From: Streptosporangium sp. NBC_01495
GTDB taxonomy: Bacteria > Actinomycetota > Actinomycetes > Streptosporangiales > Streptosporangiaceae
Direction: 5' to 3'
Assembly (NCBI RefSeq): GCF_036250735.1
Contig: NZ_CP109430.1
Location: forward strand, 5,208,001 to 5,272,000
DNA length: 64,000 nt
The notes beneath the pieces were generated by a model. The model worked only from the letters and a program-made list of their open reading frames with translations, was not told where the DNA came from and searched no databases. The position numbers and the translations under genes are program-made. Shown one piece after another: positions 45,226 to 52,579 of this stretch. Each line of letters begins with the position of its first letter. The stretch's first letter is position 1.

Positions 45226-45256
45226 AAAAGGCCGGTCAGGCCGAACCTGACCGGCC
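45226..45256 (-). terminator. Strong hairpin terminator/attenuator after the peptide gene
   Basis: On the minus strand an 11-bp perfect stem GGCCGGTCAGG / CCTGACCGGCC with loop TTCGG is followed by TTTT. It begins 16 nt after the peptide stop and ends about 30 bp before the ThiF start. Such an element would keep peptide mRNA abundant and let only part of transcription reach the enzyme genes. Confidence 0.8.
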
Positions 45257-45271
45257 ACCTAACCGTTTGGA

Positions 45272-45385
45272 TCAGCCGGAGCCCTCGCGCCAGACGGTCG
45301 TCTCGACCTTCTCCAGCCGCCTGACCTCCAGCTTGATCTTCTTGGTCGTCTTCTGGTCGTCGCCGACCTGATCCACCTTCTGCAT
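45272..45385 (-). CDS. Putative RiPP precursor peptide (37 aa)
   Basis: An ATG with an ideal Shine-Dalgarno (GGGAGG, 5 nt away) opens 37 codons. The peptide begins MQKVDQVGDD, has a charged Lys/Arg/Glu middle (KKIKLEVRRLEKV, likely leader helix) and ends ETTVWREGSG. It contains no cysteine. The C-terminal Thr-Thr-Val-Trp-Arg-Glu-Gly-Ser-Gly is a plausible core; the terminal glycine recalls the C-termini activated by E1/ThiF enzymes. It has its own promoter (45443-45471) and terminator and sits directly upstream of the ThiF and PqqD-M50 genes. I do not recognise a known precursor family; the product is unknown. Confidence 0.7.
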   Translation of the reverse strand: MQKVDQVGDDQKTTKKIKLEVRRLEKVETTVWREGSG

Positions 45386-45442
45386 GTTGCCTCCCGATTG
45401 GAATGACATCTGCGGCACAGTAAGGTGCGCCCCGTACAAGTG

Positions 45443-45471
45443 ATCTTACGTAGAGAGTCACCAAGATGTAA
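45443..45471 (-). promoter_or_regulatory. Putative promoter of the peptide operon
   Basis: On the minus strand TTACAT (45471-45466) and TAAGAT (45448-45443) are separated by 17 bp. A transcript from here would have a ~50-nt leader before the peptide ATG. The surrounding 169-bp gap is A+T-rich compared with its neighbours. Confidence 0.5.
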
Positions 45472-45554
45472 GACAAATTTCCAGAAATCACACCAGCCTG
45501 TACCCGTTCGGCGCAGAGCCGGTGCCTCCGGCCGGGCCGAGCGGGGGCGAGACG

Positions 45555-46919
45555 CTACTCCTCCCGGAGTCCCTCGGGCCGCAGCGTCCGGCGCAGGATC
45601 GGCCGGGCGGCCCGCGCCGTCAGCATCGCGGCCAGCACCCCGATCCCCACCATGAGCACCCCCCGGGCGGCGGCGACGGCGAGCGCCTCCGGCGTCTCGC
45701 GGTAGACGTCCCACACCGACGAGACGACCACTCCCACCCCCGCGACGGCGGCCACGCCGCACACCGGCAGCGCCGTGATGAGCGCCTGCCGGGTGAGGAC
45801 CCGGCCCAGCGCGGGACCGGGTACCCCGGAGGCGGCCAGGGCCGCGAACGAGTGCCGCTGATCCAGCAGAGCCGCCGCCTGGTGCGCCACGAGGGCGGCG
45901 GCCGAGGTGACCAGCGCGACCAGCAGGGCGAGGTCCACGAGCAGATAGCCCACCCCCTCGGAGGGATCGATGCCGCCCCGGAAGAGGATGAGCCCCTGCT
46001 GGGCGCCGACCCCGGAGCCGAAGAACACGGTCAGCCCCACCACCGACAGCGCGCGGGCCCATCCCCGGGGATCGGCCTCGACCATCCGGGCGGCCAGCAG
46101 GGTCTCCGCCACCCCGGTGCGGCGGCCGGCCCGCCGGGCGGCCGCCCTGATCAGCCACGCGGCGCCGAGGACCAGGCCGAACAGCAGGAGCACCATGCCG
46201 GCCGTCATGGACAGCACCGCGGCGTACGGGCCGCCGGGGAATTTGCCCTTGCCGGTGAGCCCGGCGACGAGCAGCCCGGCGCCCACCGCGACCAGCACCA
46301 GGTCGAGCGCCCTGGGACCGGCCGGGGGCGTCCGCCGGACCACGCCCAGAGGGGAGGTCACCACGTGCCGCCCCGCCGTCAGCCCGGACAGCGTCCCGGC
46401 GAGCGTCACCGCGACGAGGATCGCCAGGATCTGCACCGGCGGGACCAGGGGCACCGCGCCCTCTAGCGACAACGCCAGCGTCAGGTTCGCCGCCAGGTAC
46501 AGCGCGATGCCGGACACCCCGCCCAGCAGCGTCCGCCATCCGCTCTCGTACGCCCCGAGCAGGCGCACCTCGCGCGGGGTGGCCCCGGCCAGCCGGAGCG
46601 CGGCCAGCCGCCGTTCCCTCGTCGCGGCGGCCAGGCGGCTCACCTGGTGGAGGAAGGCCATGGTGGGCACGACCAGCAGCGCCAGCGCCAGCGCGGTGAT
46701 CAGCCGCGCGTCCCGGCCGGAGAAGAAGCCCAGGTACTCGATCGGCGTCTCGACGAGGTAGCCCTCGGGGTGCACCGAAAGGCGGAGGCCGAACGCCAGC
46801 AGGTTCGTCGCCACGCACAGCAGGAAGGTCGCGAGCGCCGCCCCCGCGGTCATGAGACGCCCCCGTACCCGCTCACGGCGCGACCCGCCCCTGGCGAGCA
46901 TCCGCATCACGGCGATCAC
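45555..46919 (-). CDS. FtsX-type ABC transporter permease
   Basis: A 454-residue membrane protein with about ten helices. An FtsX/MacB-type core lies in ALALLVVPTMAFLHQVSRLA, TRERRLAALRLAGATPREVR (the cytosolic coupling motif) and a second half with SFAALAASGVPGPALGRVL. This is the pattern of LolCE/BceB-like permeases, used for lipoprotein sorting or peptide-antibiotic defence. The large extracellular BceB domain is absent. It overlaps the ATPase gene by 4 bp and precedes the peptide operon, so it may export or give immunity to the peptide. The latter link is inference. Confidence 0.85.
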   Translation of the reverse strand: MIAVMRMLARGGSRRERVRGRLMTAGAALATFLLCVATNLLAFGLRLSVHPEGYLVETPIEYLGFFSGRDARLITALALALLVVPTMAFLHQVSRLAAATRERRLAALRLAGATPREVRLLGAYESGWRTLLGGVSGIALYLAANLTLALSLEGAVPLVPPVQILAILVAVTLAGTLSGLTAGRHVVTSPLGVVRRTPPAGPRALDLVLVAVGAGLLVAGLTGKGKFPGGPYAAVLSMTAGMVLLLFGLVLGAAWLIRAAARRAGRRTGVAETLLAARMVEADPRGWARALSVVGLTVFFGSGVGAQQGLILFRGGIDPSEGVGYLLVDLALLVALVTSAAALVAHQAAALLDQRHSFAALAASGVPGPALGRVLTRQALITALPVCGVAAVAGVGVVVSSVWDVYRETPEALAVAAARGVLMVGIGVLAAMLTARAARPILRRTLRPEGLREE

Positions 46920-47578
46920 ACGGTCACCCCGGTCGGCCTGCCGTCGCGCAGCGCGATCTCCCGGTCGGCGTAGGCGGCCACCCGGTTGTCGTGGGTGACG
47001 ATCACCAGGGTGGTGCCGTCCGCGCGCGCCGTGCCGACGAGCTCGTCCATCACCCGCTCCCCGGCCAGCGAGTCGAGCGCGCCGGTCGGCTCGTCGGCGA
47101 AGACCACCCGCGGGCCGGTGACCAGCGCGCGGGCCACGGCGACCCGCTGCAGCTGGCCGCCGGACAGCTCACCGGGCCGCCGGTCCGCGCAGTCGGCCAC
47201 GTCCAGTCTCTCCAGCCGGGAGCGGGCGGCCAGCAGCGACTCCCGGCGCCCGTGCCGGTTGAACAGCAGCGGCAGCGCCACGTTCTCCTCCGCGGTCAGC
47301 TCGGGGACCAGCCGGCCGGACTGGAAGACGACACCGAAGCTCTGCCTGCGCAGTTTCGTCCGGCCGGCCTCGTCGAGGGTGTCGACGCGCCGCCCGTCGA
47401 GGTGGACCTCCCCCGACTCCGGACGGATGATCCCGGCCAGGCAGTGCAGCAGGGTGGACTTGCCGGAGCCGCTCGGCCCGGTGATCGCGACGATCTCCCG
47501 GTCGCCGATCTCCATGGACACGCCGTCCAGTGCGACGGTCCGGCCGAAGGTCTTGCGTAACGCACGTGCCTCAAGCAT
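46916..47578 (-). CDS. ABC transporter ATP-binding protein (MacB/LolD-like)
   Basis: A 220-residue ATPase: Walker A GPSGSGKSTLLHCLAGI, Q-loop VFQSGRLVPELTAEENVALP, signature LSGGQLQRVAVARALV, Walker B VVFADEPTGALDS and H-loop VIVTHDNRVAAYAD. It belongs to the LolD/MacB/BceA class that pairs with FtsX-type permeases. The ATG at 47578 overlaps the PadR stop by 8 bp and its own stop overlaps the permease start (ATGA). All three genes form one operon under PadR. Confidence 0.92.
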   Translation of the reverse strand: MLEARALRKTFGRTVALDGVSMEIGDREIVAITGPSGSGKSTLLHCLAGIIRPESGEVHLDGRRVDTLDEAGRTKLRRQSFGVVFQSGRLVPELTAEENVALPLLFNRHGRRESLLAARSRLERLDVADCADRRPGELSGGQLQRVAVARALVTGPRVVFADEPTGALDSLAGERVMDELVGTARADGTTLVIVTHDNRVAAYADREIALRDGRPTGVTV

Positions 47579-48095
47579 CGATCTCCTCTTTAAGATCCGC
47601 GAGTCGTTCCATGGCCGTCTCGATCCAGCGCAGGTCGGCGTCGAGGTGCTGGAGCGCGTAGTCGGCGGCGAGCGCCTGCGCGGGTGACCCCGAGGCCCGC
47701 TCCGCGGTGAGCTCGCGCATCCGCGCCAGATGGGCGGCGCGCTGCCTGACCAGGTAGCCGTCGGCGGCGCCACCGGCCACGATGGCCACCACCACGCGCG
47801 AGACGAGCGTGCTGGACACGTGTGGCGCGGGCGCCTCCACCTGCTCCAGCCATCGGGCCAGCTCGGCCAGCCCCTCCTCGGTGATCGCGTACACCGTGCG
47901 CTCCGGACCGCTCTCCCGCACGGTCTCCGTCACCTCGGCGAACCCGTCCCGTTGCAGGCGCTGCAGTGTCGCGTAGACCTGTCCGTACGCGAGCGGCCTG
48001 GCGCCCGGCAGGCGCTGGTCGTGCTCGCGTTTGAGTTCGTACCCGTGCTTGGGCCGCTCCGCGAGCAGCCCGAGCATCACGTGTCCGGTCGACAT
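47571..48095 (-). CDS. PadR-family transcriptional regulator
   Basis: A 174-residue regulator. The winged helix reads MLGLLAERPKHGYELKREHD, YGQVYATLQRLQRDGFAEV and the wing RTVYAITEEGLAELARWLEQ. The C-terminal dimerisation coil (about 95-174) is longer than in PadR-s1 proteins. It is the first gene of the PadR-ABC operon and probably represses it, releasing on ligand binding, as for LmrR-like proteins. The ATG has no Shine-Dalgarno: TATAGT lies 8 bp before the ATG, so the mRNA may be leaderless. Confidence 0.9.
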   Translation of the reverse strand: MSTGHVMLGLLAERPKHGYELKREHDQRLPGARPLAYGQVYATLQRLQRDGFAEVTETVRESGPERTVYAITEEGLAELARWLEQVEAPAPHVSSTLVSRVVVAIVAGGAADGYLVRQRAAHLARMRELTAERASGSPAQALAADYALQHLDADLRWIETAMERLADLKEEIDA

Positions 48096-48102
48096 GGCCG
48101 AG

Positions 48103-48120
48103 ACTATACATTCAATACAT
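48103..48120 (-). promoter_or_regulatory. PadR promoter/operator region
   Basis: On the minus strand TATAGT (48108-48103) is a -10-like hexamer 8 bp before the PadR ATG. It overlaps a pair of direct ATACAT repeats (48106-48111 and 48115-48120, 9-bp period). PadR sites often contain ATGT/ACAT units, so autoregulation here is likely. Confidence 0.45.
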
Positions 48121-48180
48121 ACACTGAGCGAATAGTTGGCCGTCGATCACCCCGCGCGACGTTCGGATCACGAAAGCCGG

Positions 48181-48840
48181 TTACGGCGGATCCACCCAGG
48201 TGACCACGCCGTACCGGTGGGCGTAGACGGCGGCCTGCACCCGGGTCCGCAGCCCGAGCTTGGCCAGGATCCGCTCGACGTGGACCTTGACCGTACCGGG
48301 CGAGATGACCAGTTCCCGGGCGATCTCGGCGTTGCTGCCCCCGGCGGCCAGCTGACGCAGCACGTTGGTCTCGCGCGGCGTCAGCGTGGCCAGCTCACCG
48401 GTGGCCGGGCGCGGCGAGGTGGCCGCGAAGCGGTGCAGCAGGCGGGGCGTCACCTTCGGATCCACCAGCCCATGACCCTCGTGGGCGACCCGCACCGCGT
48501 CGAGGAGAAGATCGGGATCGCTCTCTTTCAGCAGGAACCCGACCGCGCCGGCCTGCAACGCGCCGAACAGATACTCGTCGACGTCGAAGGTGGTCAACGC
48601 CACCACGGCGGGGGCGGGGTCGAGGGCGACCAGGTCGCGGATCGCGCCCAGCCCGTCCATGCGCGGCATGCGGATGTCGGTGAGTACCACATCGGGCCGA
48701 TGCCGCCTGGCCATCTCGACCACCTCGAACCCGTCCGACGCCACCGCCACGACCTCCAGGCCCGGCTCGGAGGAAAGAAGCAGACGCAGCCCTTCCCTGG
48801 TCGGCGCCTGGTCGTCGGCGACGATCACGCGGATGCTCAC
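48181..48840 (-). CDS. NarL/LuxR-type response regulator
   Basis: A 219-residue regulator. Receiver: VIVADDQAPTREGLRLLL, phospho-acceptor VVLTDIRMPRMDGLGAI, Lys in GFLLKESDP. LuxR-type DNA-binding domain: LTPRETNVLRQLAAGGSNAE, IARELVISPGTVKVHVERIL. It overlaps the upstream kinase gene by 4 bp. It lies next to, but divergent in control from, the PadR gene, which is transcribed in the same direction 86 bp further on. Confidence 0.93.
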   Translation of the reverse strand: MSIRVIVADDQAPTREGLRLLLSSEPGLEVVAVASDGFEVVEMARRHRPDVVLTDIRMPRMDGLGAIRDLVALDPAPAVVALTTFDVDEYLFGALQAGAVGFLLKESDPDLLLDAVRVAHEGHGLVDPKVTPRLLHRFAATSPRPATGELATLTPRETNVLRQLAAGGSNAEIARELVISPGTVKVHVERILAKLGLRTRVQAAVYAHRYGVVTWVDPP

Positions 48841-50084
48841 CGGCGGGCCCTTCCCCCGGGATGACCGCCCGTGGCGCTCGGGACACGCCGCCCCGCGGCC
48901 CCGGGGCGATCGCGTTCTTCCCTCGTGCGGATCCCCTCCAGGGGCAACCTGGCGGTCACCCGCCAGCCGTGGGGATGACGTGGCCCCGCGGTGAGCGTGC
49001 CGCCGAGCAGCGCCGCCCGCTCGCGCATCCCCCGCACCCCGCCACCCTCCGGTACGGCGGCACCGCCCGGTAGTAGCCGCCCCCGGTCCTCCACGACGAC
49101 CATCACCGCCCGAAACCCCCTGTCGACCCGCACCGTGGCCCGCGAGGCCCCGGAATGCCGCATCACGTTGGTCAGCGACTCCTGCACGATCCGGTACGCC
49201 GTGTGCCGCACCCGCGACGACACCCCATCTCGCAGGGAGTCACCGTGCAGCCGCACGCGCAGTCCCTGGCGTGACAGGCGTGCGACCAGCGAACCGAGGT
49301 CGACATCGTCGTCGCCACCACCGTGGCCGCCTTCGCCGCCATTGCCACCGCCACCGTCGCCACCTCCGTCGCCACCTCCGTCGCCGTCGCCGTCGCCGTC
49401 GCGAAGCAGGCCGAGCAGCCGCCGGGTCTCCCCGAGCGCGATGGCGGAGATCTCGGCGATCACTTCCAGCGCGTGGTCGGCGTCGGCGGGGGTGCCCCGC
49501 CGCGCCCCCACGGCCTGCAGACGGATCGCGCTGAGGTGGTGGCCCACCACGTCGTGCACGTCTCGGGCGATCCGGGCGCGCTCCCGCGCCCGCTCGACGA
49601 GGGCGAGGTGCCGGGTCCGGTCGCGGTGCAGGCGCAGGGCATGGCCGAGCGCGACCGGGGCGAGTCCGGCGGCCACCGCCGTGAGCAGAGGGGAGAGCCG
49701 CGAGGACATCCCGGTCAGCATGAGGTCGAGCACGACCAGCCAGCAGGTCGCGGCGATCGCGAGCGGCAGCCGTCCCCGGTCGCGGTGATAGGCGGCCGAG
49801 CCGAAGGCCGCCACCGTCACCCAGGCGCCGACCTGCGGCACACCGAGCGCGATCGCGAGCAGGACGGCCGCGCCCGAGGCCAGCGCCGCCGCCAGCGGCA
49901 GTCGCCGGCGTACGGCCAGCGGCGCGCACACGGCGCAGACCAGCACCCCCCACAGGGGCGTGAGGCCGCCCTGACCAGGGGCGGCGCCGCCCAGCAGCGG
50001 TACCCCCAGTGTCACCAGCGTCGTCATCGCCGCCAGTACGGCGTCTTGGACGAGCGCGGGCAGTGCCCGCCAGGCTCCGATCAC
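48837..50084 (-). CDS. NarL-type sensor histidine kinase with Gly/Asp linker
   Basis: A 415-residue HisKA_3 kinase. Five to six N-terminal transmembrane helices (about 10-150), phospho-acceptor helix (RARIARDVHDVVGHHLSAIR), then a striking low-complexity linker of Gly/Asp with a few Asn/Glu/His (about residues 230-265). The HATPase domain has YRIVQESLTNVMRHSG and VVVEDRGR, GVRGMRERA. The linker lies between the acceptor helix and the ATPase domain, where it could loosen coupling. It starts 7 bp after a secreted peptidase gene and overlaps the response regulator by 4 bp. Confidence 0.92.
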   Translation of the reverse strand: MIGAWRALPALVQDAVLAAMTTLVTLGVPLLGGAAPGQGGLTPLWGVLVCAVCAPLAVRRRLPLAAALASGAAVLLAIALGVPQVGAWVTVAAFGSAAYHRDRGRLPLAIAATCWLVVLDLMLTGMSSRLSPLLTAVAAGLAPVALGHALRLHRDRTRHLALVERARERARIARDVHDVVGHHLSAIRLQAVGARRGTPADADHALEVIAEISAIALGETRRLLGLLRDGDGDGDGGGDGGGDGGGGNGGEGGHGGGDDDVDLGSLVARLSRQGLRVRLHGDSLRDGVSSRVRHTAYRIVQESLTNVMRHSGASRATVRVDRGFRAVMVVVEDRGRLLPGGAAVPEGGGVRGMRERAALLGGTLTAGPRHPHGWRVTARLPLEGIRTREERDRPGAAGRRVPSATGGHPGGRARR

Positions 50085-50091
50085 GGTCGGC

Positions 50092-51576
50092 TCACCCCCG
50101 GGGGATCCTAGCCACCAGGTCGCCGGGGCAGCGCGCCCCGGGAGGGGGCAGCGCTCCGGCGGTCAGGTAGTCATGGACGTGTCGTCGCAGGCAGGTGACG
50201 CCCAGGCCCGAGGCCCCCTGCATGAGGTACGCGGCGTGCCCGTCACCGTGCCTGACCACGCGTGCTCCGGGAAGCTGCGCCGCCATGTGCTCGGCGGCGA
50301 GGTTCGGGGTGTTGTCGTCGGTGTCGCCGATGGAGATCAGCACCGGCGGCACGCCCTCCACCCGCAGTGGGTGCGGCGGGTAGGAGGGGCCCTTGCCCAT
50401 GCCGAGGCAGCGGGCGAGCTGGTAGCGGCCCTGGATCCAGCCGATCCTCGGCGCGGCCGCGCGCAGGCGCGACTCGACGGCCAGGAAGTCGCGGTAGCCG
50501 GGCACCCGCGGCATGAAGTCGTGGCACAGCATCGCCCCGGAGGTGTAACCGGGACCGTCGAAGGGGCGCGGCAGCAACCTCGCCAGGCCCGTGGCGTCGC
50601 CGTCCGCCGCCTCGCGCAGCGCCACCGCCAGGGCCGGCCATCTCGGCGGGGCGAGCCCCTCCCGTACCGCGACGAGGAACTCTCGCTCCCCCACCATCCC
50701 GCCCCCGGCCGGCAGGGGCGCACGGCGAGCACGGACGAGCAGCTCGTCGAACACCCCGATCGCGTCCCGCTCCCCCAGCGCGCATCCGGCCGCGCACCAG
50801 TCACGGAAGCGGCCGAGCTGGCGCTCCTCGGTGAGCGCGTTGTCCAGCAGCCAGCGTTCCAGCGACGTCCGGGTGTGGTCGGCGACCCCGTCCAGCACCA
50901 TCCGGCCGACCGTGGCGGGGAACAGTTCCAGGTAGGCCTGGCCGTACACGGTGCCGTAGGAGTTGCCGAGGTAGCGCAGCCTCTGCTCGCCGAGCGCGCG
51001 CCGCAGCGCTTCGAGGTCGTGCGCCACCTGCCAGGAGGTCAGGCCCGCGTACGCGGCCCCCGCGGCCTCGCGGCAGGAGGCGTCGTAGGCGGCGTTCGCC
51101 CGCGCGTGCGCGCGCCAGCCCTCCTTCCCGGGCCGCAGGATCAGCCCGGTGAGGTCCGGTGGCGGTGTGGCGCACTCGACGAGCGAGGAACTGCCCCGGT
51201 CACCCATGCCCCTGGGGTCGATCAGGACGACGTCGAACCACGTGGTCAGCTCCGACACCACCGCGGGCATGGACCGCACGGACTGGATCGTCGCACCACC
51301 GCCGGTGTTGACCACGAGCGAGCCGAGCCTGCGCGCGGGGTCGGACGCGCGCATCCTGGCGAGATCCACCAGGGTCTTCCGGCCGCCGGGCCGCTTCCAG
51401 TCGATCGGTACGGTCAGCTTGGCGCACTCCATGCCGTCCCCGCACTCCGCCCACGTCAGGGGCCGGACCTGGGATGTGGTCCTCTCCGCCCGAGCCGGGG
51501 CCTGCGGTGTTACCGCCGTCGTCATCCCCAGGGCGAGAGCGGCCAGCGCTCCACCCAAGGTTCTCGTGATTGCCAT
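50092..51576 (-). CDS. Secreted tripeptidyl-aminopeptidase-like alpha/beta hydrolase
   Basis: From the ATG at 51576, a 494-residue protein starts with a Sec signal (AITRTLGGALAALALGMTTA, cleavage after AxA, APARAE). The TAP-type alpha/beta-hydrolase fold follows: LTWAECGDGMECAKLTVPID, VNTGGGATIQSV, DPRGMGDRGSS, nucleophile RYLGNSYGTVYGQAYLELFP, GDTDDNTPNLAAEHMA (acid) and RHGDGHAAYL (catalytic His). TAP enzymes trim N-terminal peptides from exported proteins. It is the first gene of an operon with the sensor kinase 7 bp downstream, so the two may share a stimulus. Confidence 0.9.
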   Translation of the reverse strand: MAITRTLGGALAALALGMTTAVTPQAPARAERTTSQVRPLTWAECGDGMECAKLTVPIDWKRPGGRKTLVDLARMRASDPARRLGSLVVNTGGGATIQSVRSMPAVVSELTTWFDVVLIDPRGMGDRGSSSLVECATPPPDLTGLILRPGKEGWRAHARANAAYDASCREAAGAAYAGLTSWQVAHDLEALRRALGEQRLRYLGNSYGTVYGQAYLELFPATVGRMVLDGVADHTRTSLERWLLDNALTEERQLGRFRDWCAAGCALGERDAIGVFDELLVRARRAPLPAGGGMVGEREFLVAVREGLAPPRWPALAVALREAADGDATGLARLLPRPFDGPGYTSGAMLCHDFMPRVPGYRDFLAVESRLRAAAPRIGWIQGRYQLARCLGMGKGPSYPPHPLRVEGVPPVLISIGDTDDNTPNLAAEHMAAQLPGARVVRHGDGHAAYLMQGASGLGVTCLRRHVHDYLTAGALPPPGARCPGDLVARIPRG

Positions 51577-51730
51577 GGAACAAACCTCGCGTGAGAAGCC
51601 CCACGGGGACATCTGCCGTCCGGCATATCCCCGCGGCGGAACGAGGAGGAGAGGGCGACCGCCCGGCGGAAGGTGAACCCGTGGCGACGACCGTCACACC
51701 GGCGGGTCCGGCGGCGTCGCGAGGGTCGTG

Positions 51731-51795
51731 CGGAAGGCGTGCGCGTGCTCGGCCACCCGGTCACACGCGGAAGGCGTGCGCGTGCTCGGCCACCC
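51731..51795. repeat. 28-bp direct repeat at the 3' end of NmrA-like gene
   Basis: Two exact 28-bp copies (51731-51758 and 51768-51795), 37 bp apart, contain ggaaggcgtgcgcgtgctcg. The second copy encodes the last residues of the NmrA-like protein (VAEHAHAF); the first lies just beyond its stop, so it is a duplicated 3' end. Confidence 0.8.
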
Positions 51796-52579
51796 AGTCT
51801 CGGAAGGTGCGCGCCGGGTCCCCGGTGACCTCTCGCACGGTGGCGGTGACCGTCGCCGGACCGGCGGTCATCGCGGCCTGGGCGCGCAGGACGTCGTCCA
51901 CGGCCGCGGGCGGCCAGCCGCGGGCCAGCATCCGTCGCCGCGCGCTGCCGGGGGTGGCCTCCTCCCAGCGCACCGGCCGGCCGATCACCTCGCCGATGAC
52001 CCGTACCTGCTCGTCCTGGGTCAGCGATCGCGGCCCGGTCAGCTCGTAGACGGCCCCGTGGTGCCCGCCTTCGATGAGGGCGCGCACCGCGACCGCGGCG
52101 ATGTCCCGCTCGTGCACCAGGGCCATGGCTGCCCGGCCGTACGGCTCGCGCACCACGCCCTCGGCGCGGATCCGGCCGGCCCAGCGCAGCGTGTTGGCGG
52201 CGAAGGCGTGCGGCCGCAGGATCGTCCAGTCCAGCCCGGAGCGCTCGACCAGCCGCTCGGCCCGCCGCTCGTGGTCACGCACGACCGCCGACGACAGGTA
52301 GACCACGCGGCGGGCCTGCCCGGCCACCGCCTCCAGCACACCCTCCAGGCCGTCGGCCGAGGCGAACGGCCAGAGCAGGAACACCGCCTCGACCCCGCCG
52401 AAGGCCGCGTCCGGGGAGCCGGGAACCGACAGGTCGCCGCGCACGCCCTCGACCCCGGCGGGGAGACCGGCCGGTTCGCGGGCCAGCGCACGGACCTCCG
52501 CCCCGGCCTCCACCAGCTGGGCCGTGACCTGCCGGCCCACCGTGCCGGTCGCTCCGGTGACCAGAATCCGTGGCCGCAT
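51761..52579 (-). CDS. NmrA-like NAD(P)-binding protein
   Basis: A 272-residue atypical SDR: RPRILVTGATGTVGRQVTAQ (GxxGxxG), VRALAREPAGLPAGVEGVRG, VVYLSSAVVRDHE, and the tail GDPARTFRDWVAEHAHAFRV. No YxxxK pair is seen; family members are NmrA regulators or NAD(P)H:quinone/isoflavone-reductase-like enzymes. ATG 52579 is chosen. A paralogue with a very similar tail lies at 62679-63518. Upstream, two CATATG boxes (52650-52670) flank a likely promoter. Confidence 0.85.
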   Translation of the reverse strand: MRPRILVTGATGTVGRQVTAQLVEAGAEVRALAREPAGLPAGVEGVRGDLSVPGSPDAAFGGVEAVFLLWPFASADGLEGVLEAVAGQARRVVYLSSAVVRDHERRAERLVERSGLDWTILRPHAFAANTLRWAGRIRAEGVVREPYGRAAMALVHERDIAAVAVRALIEGGHHGAVYELTGPRSLTQDEQVRVIGEVIGRPVRWEEATPGSARRRMLARGWPPAAVDDVLRAQAAMTAGPATVTATVREVTGDPARTFRDWVAEHAHAFRV

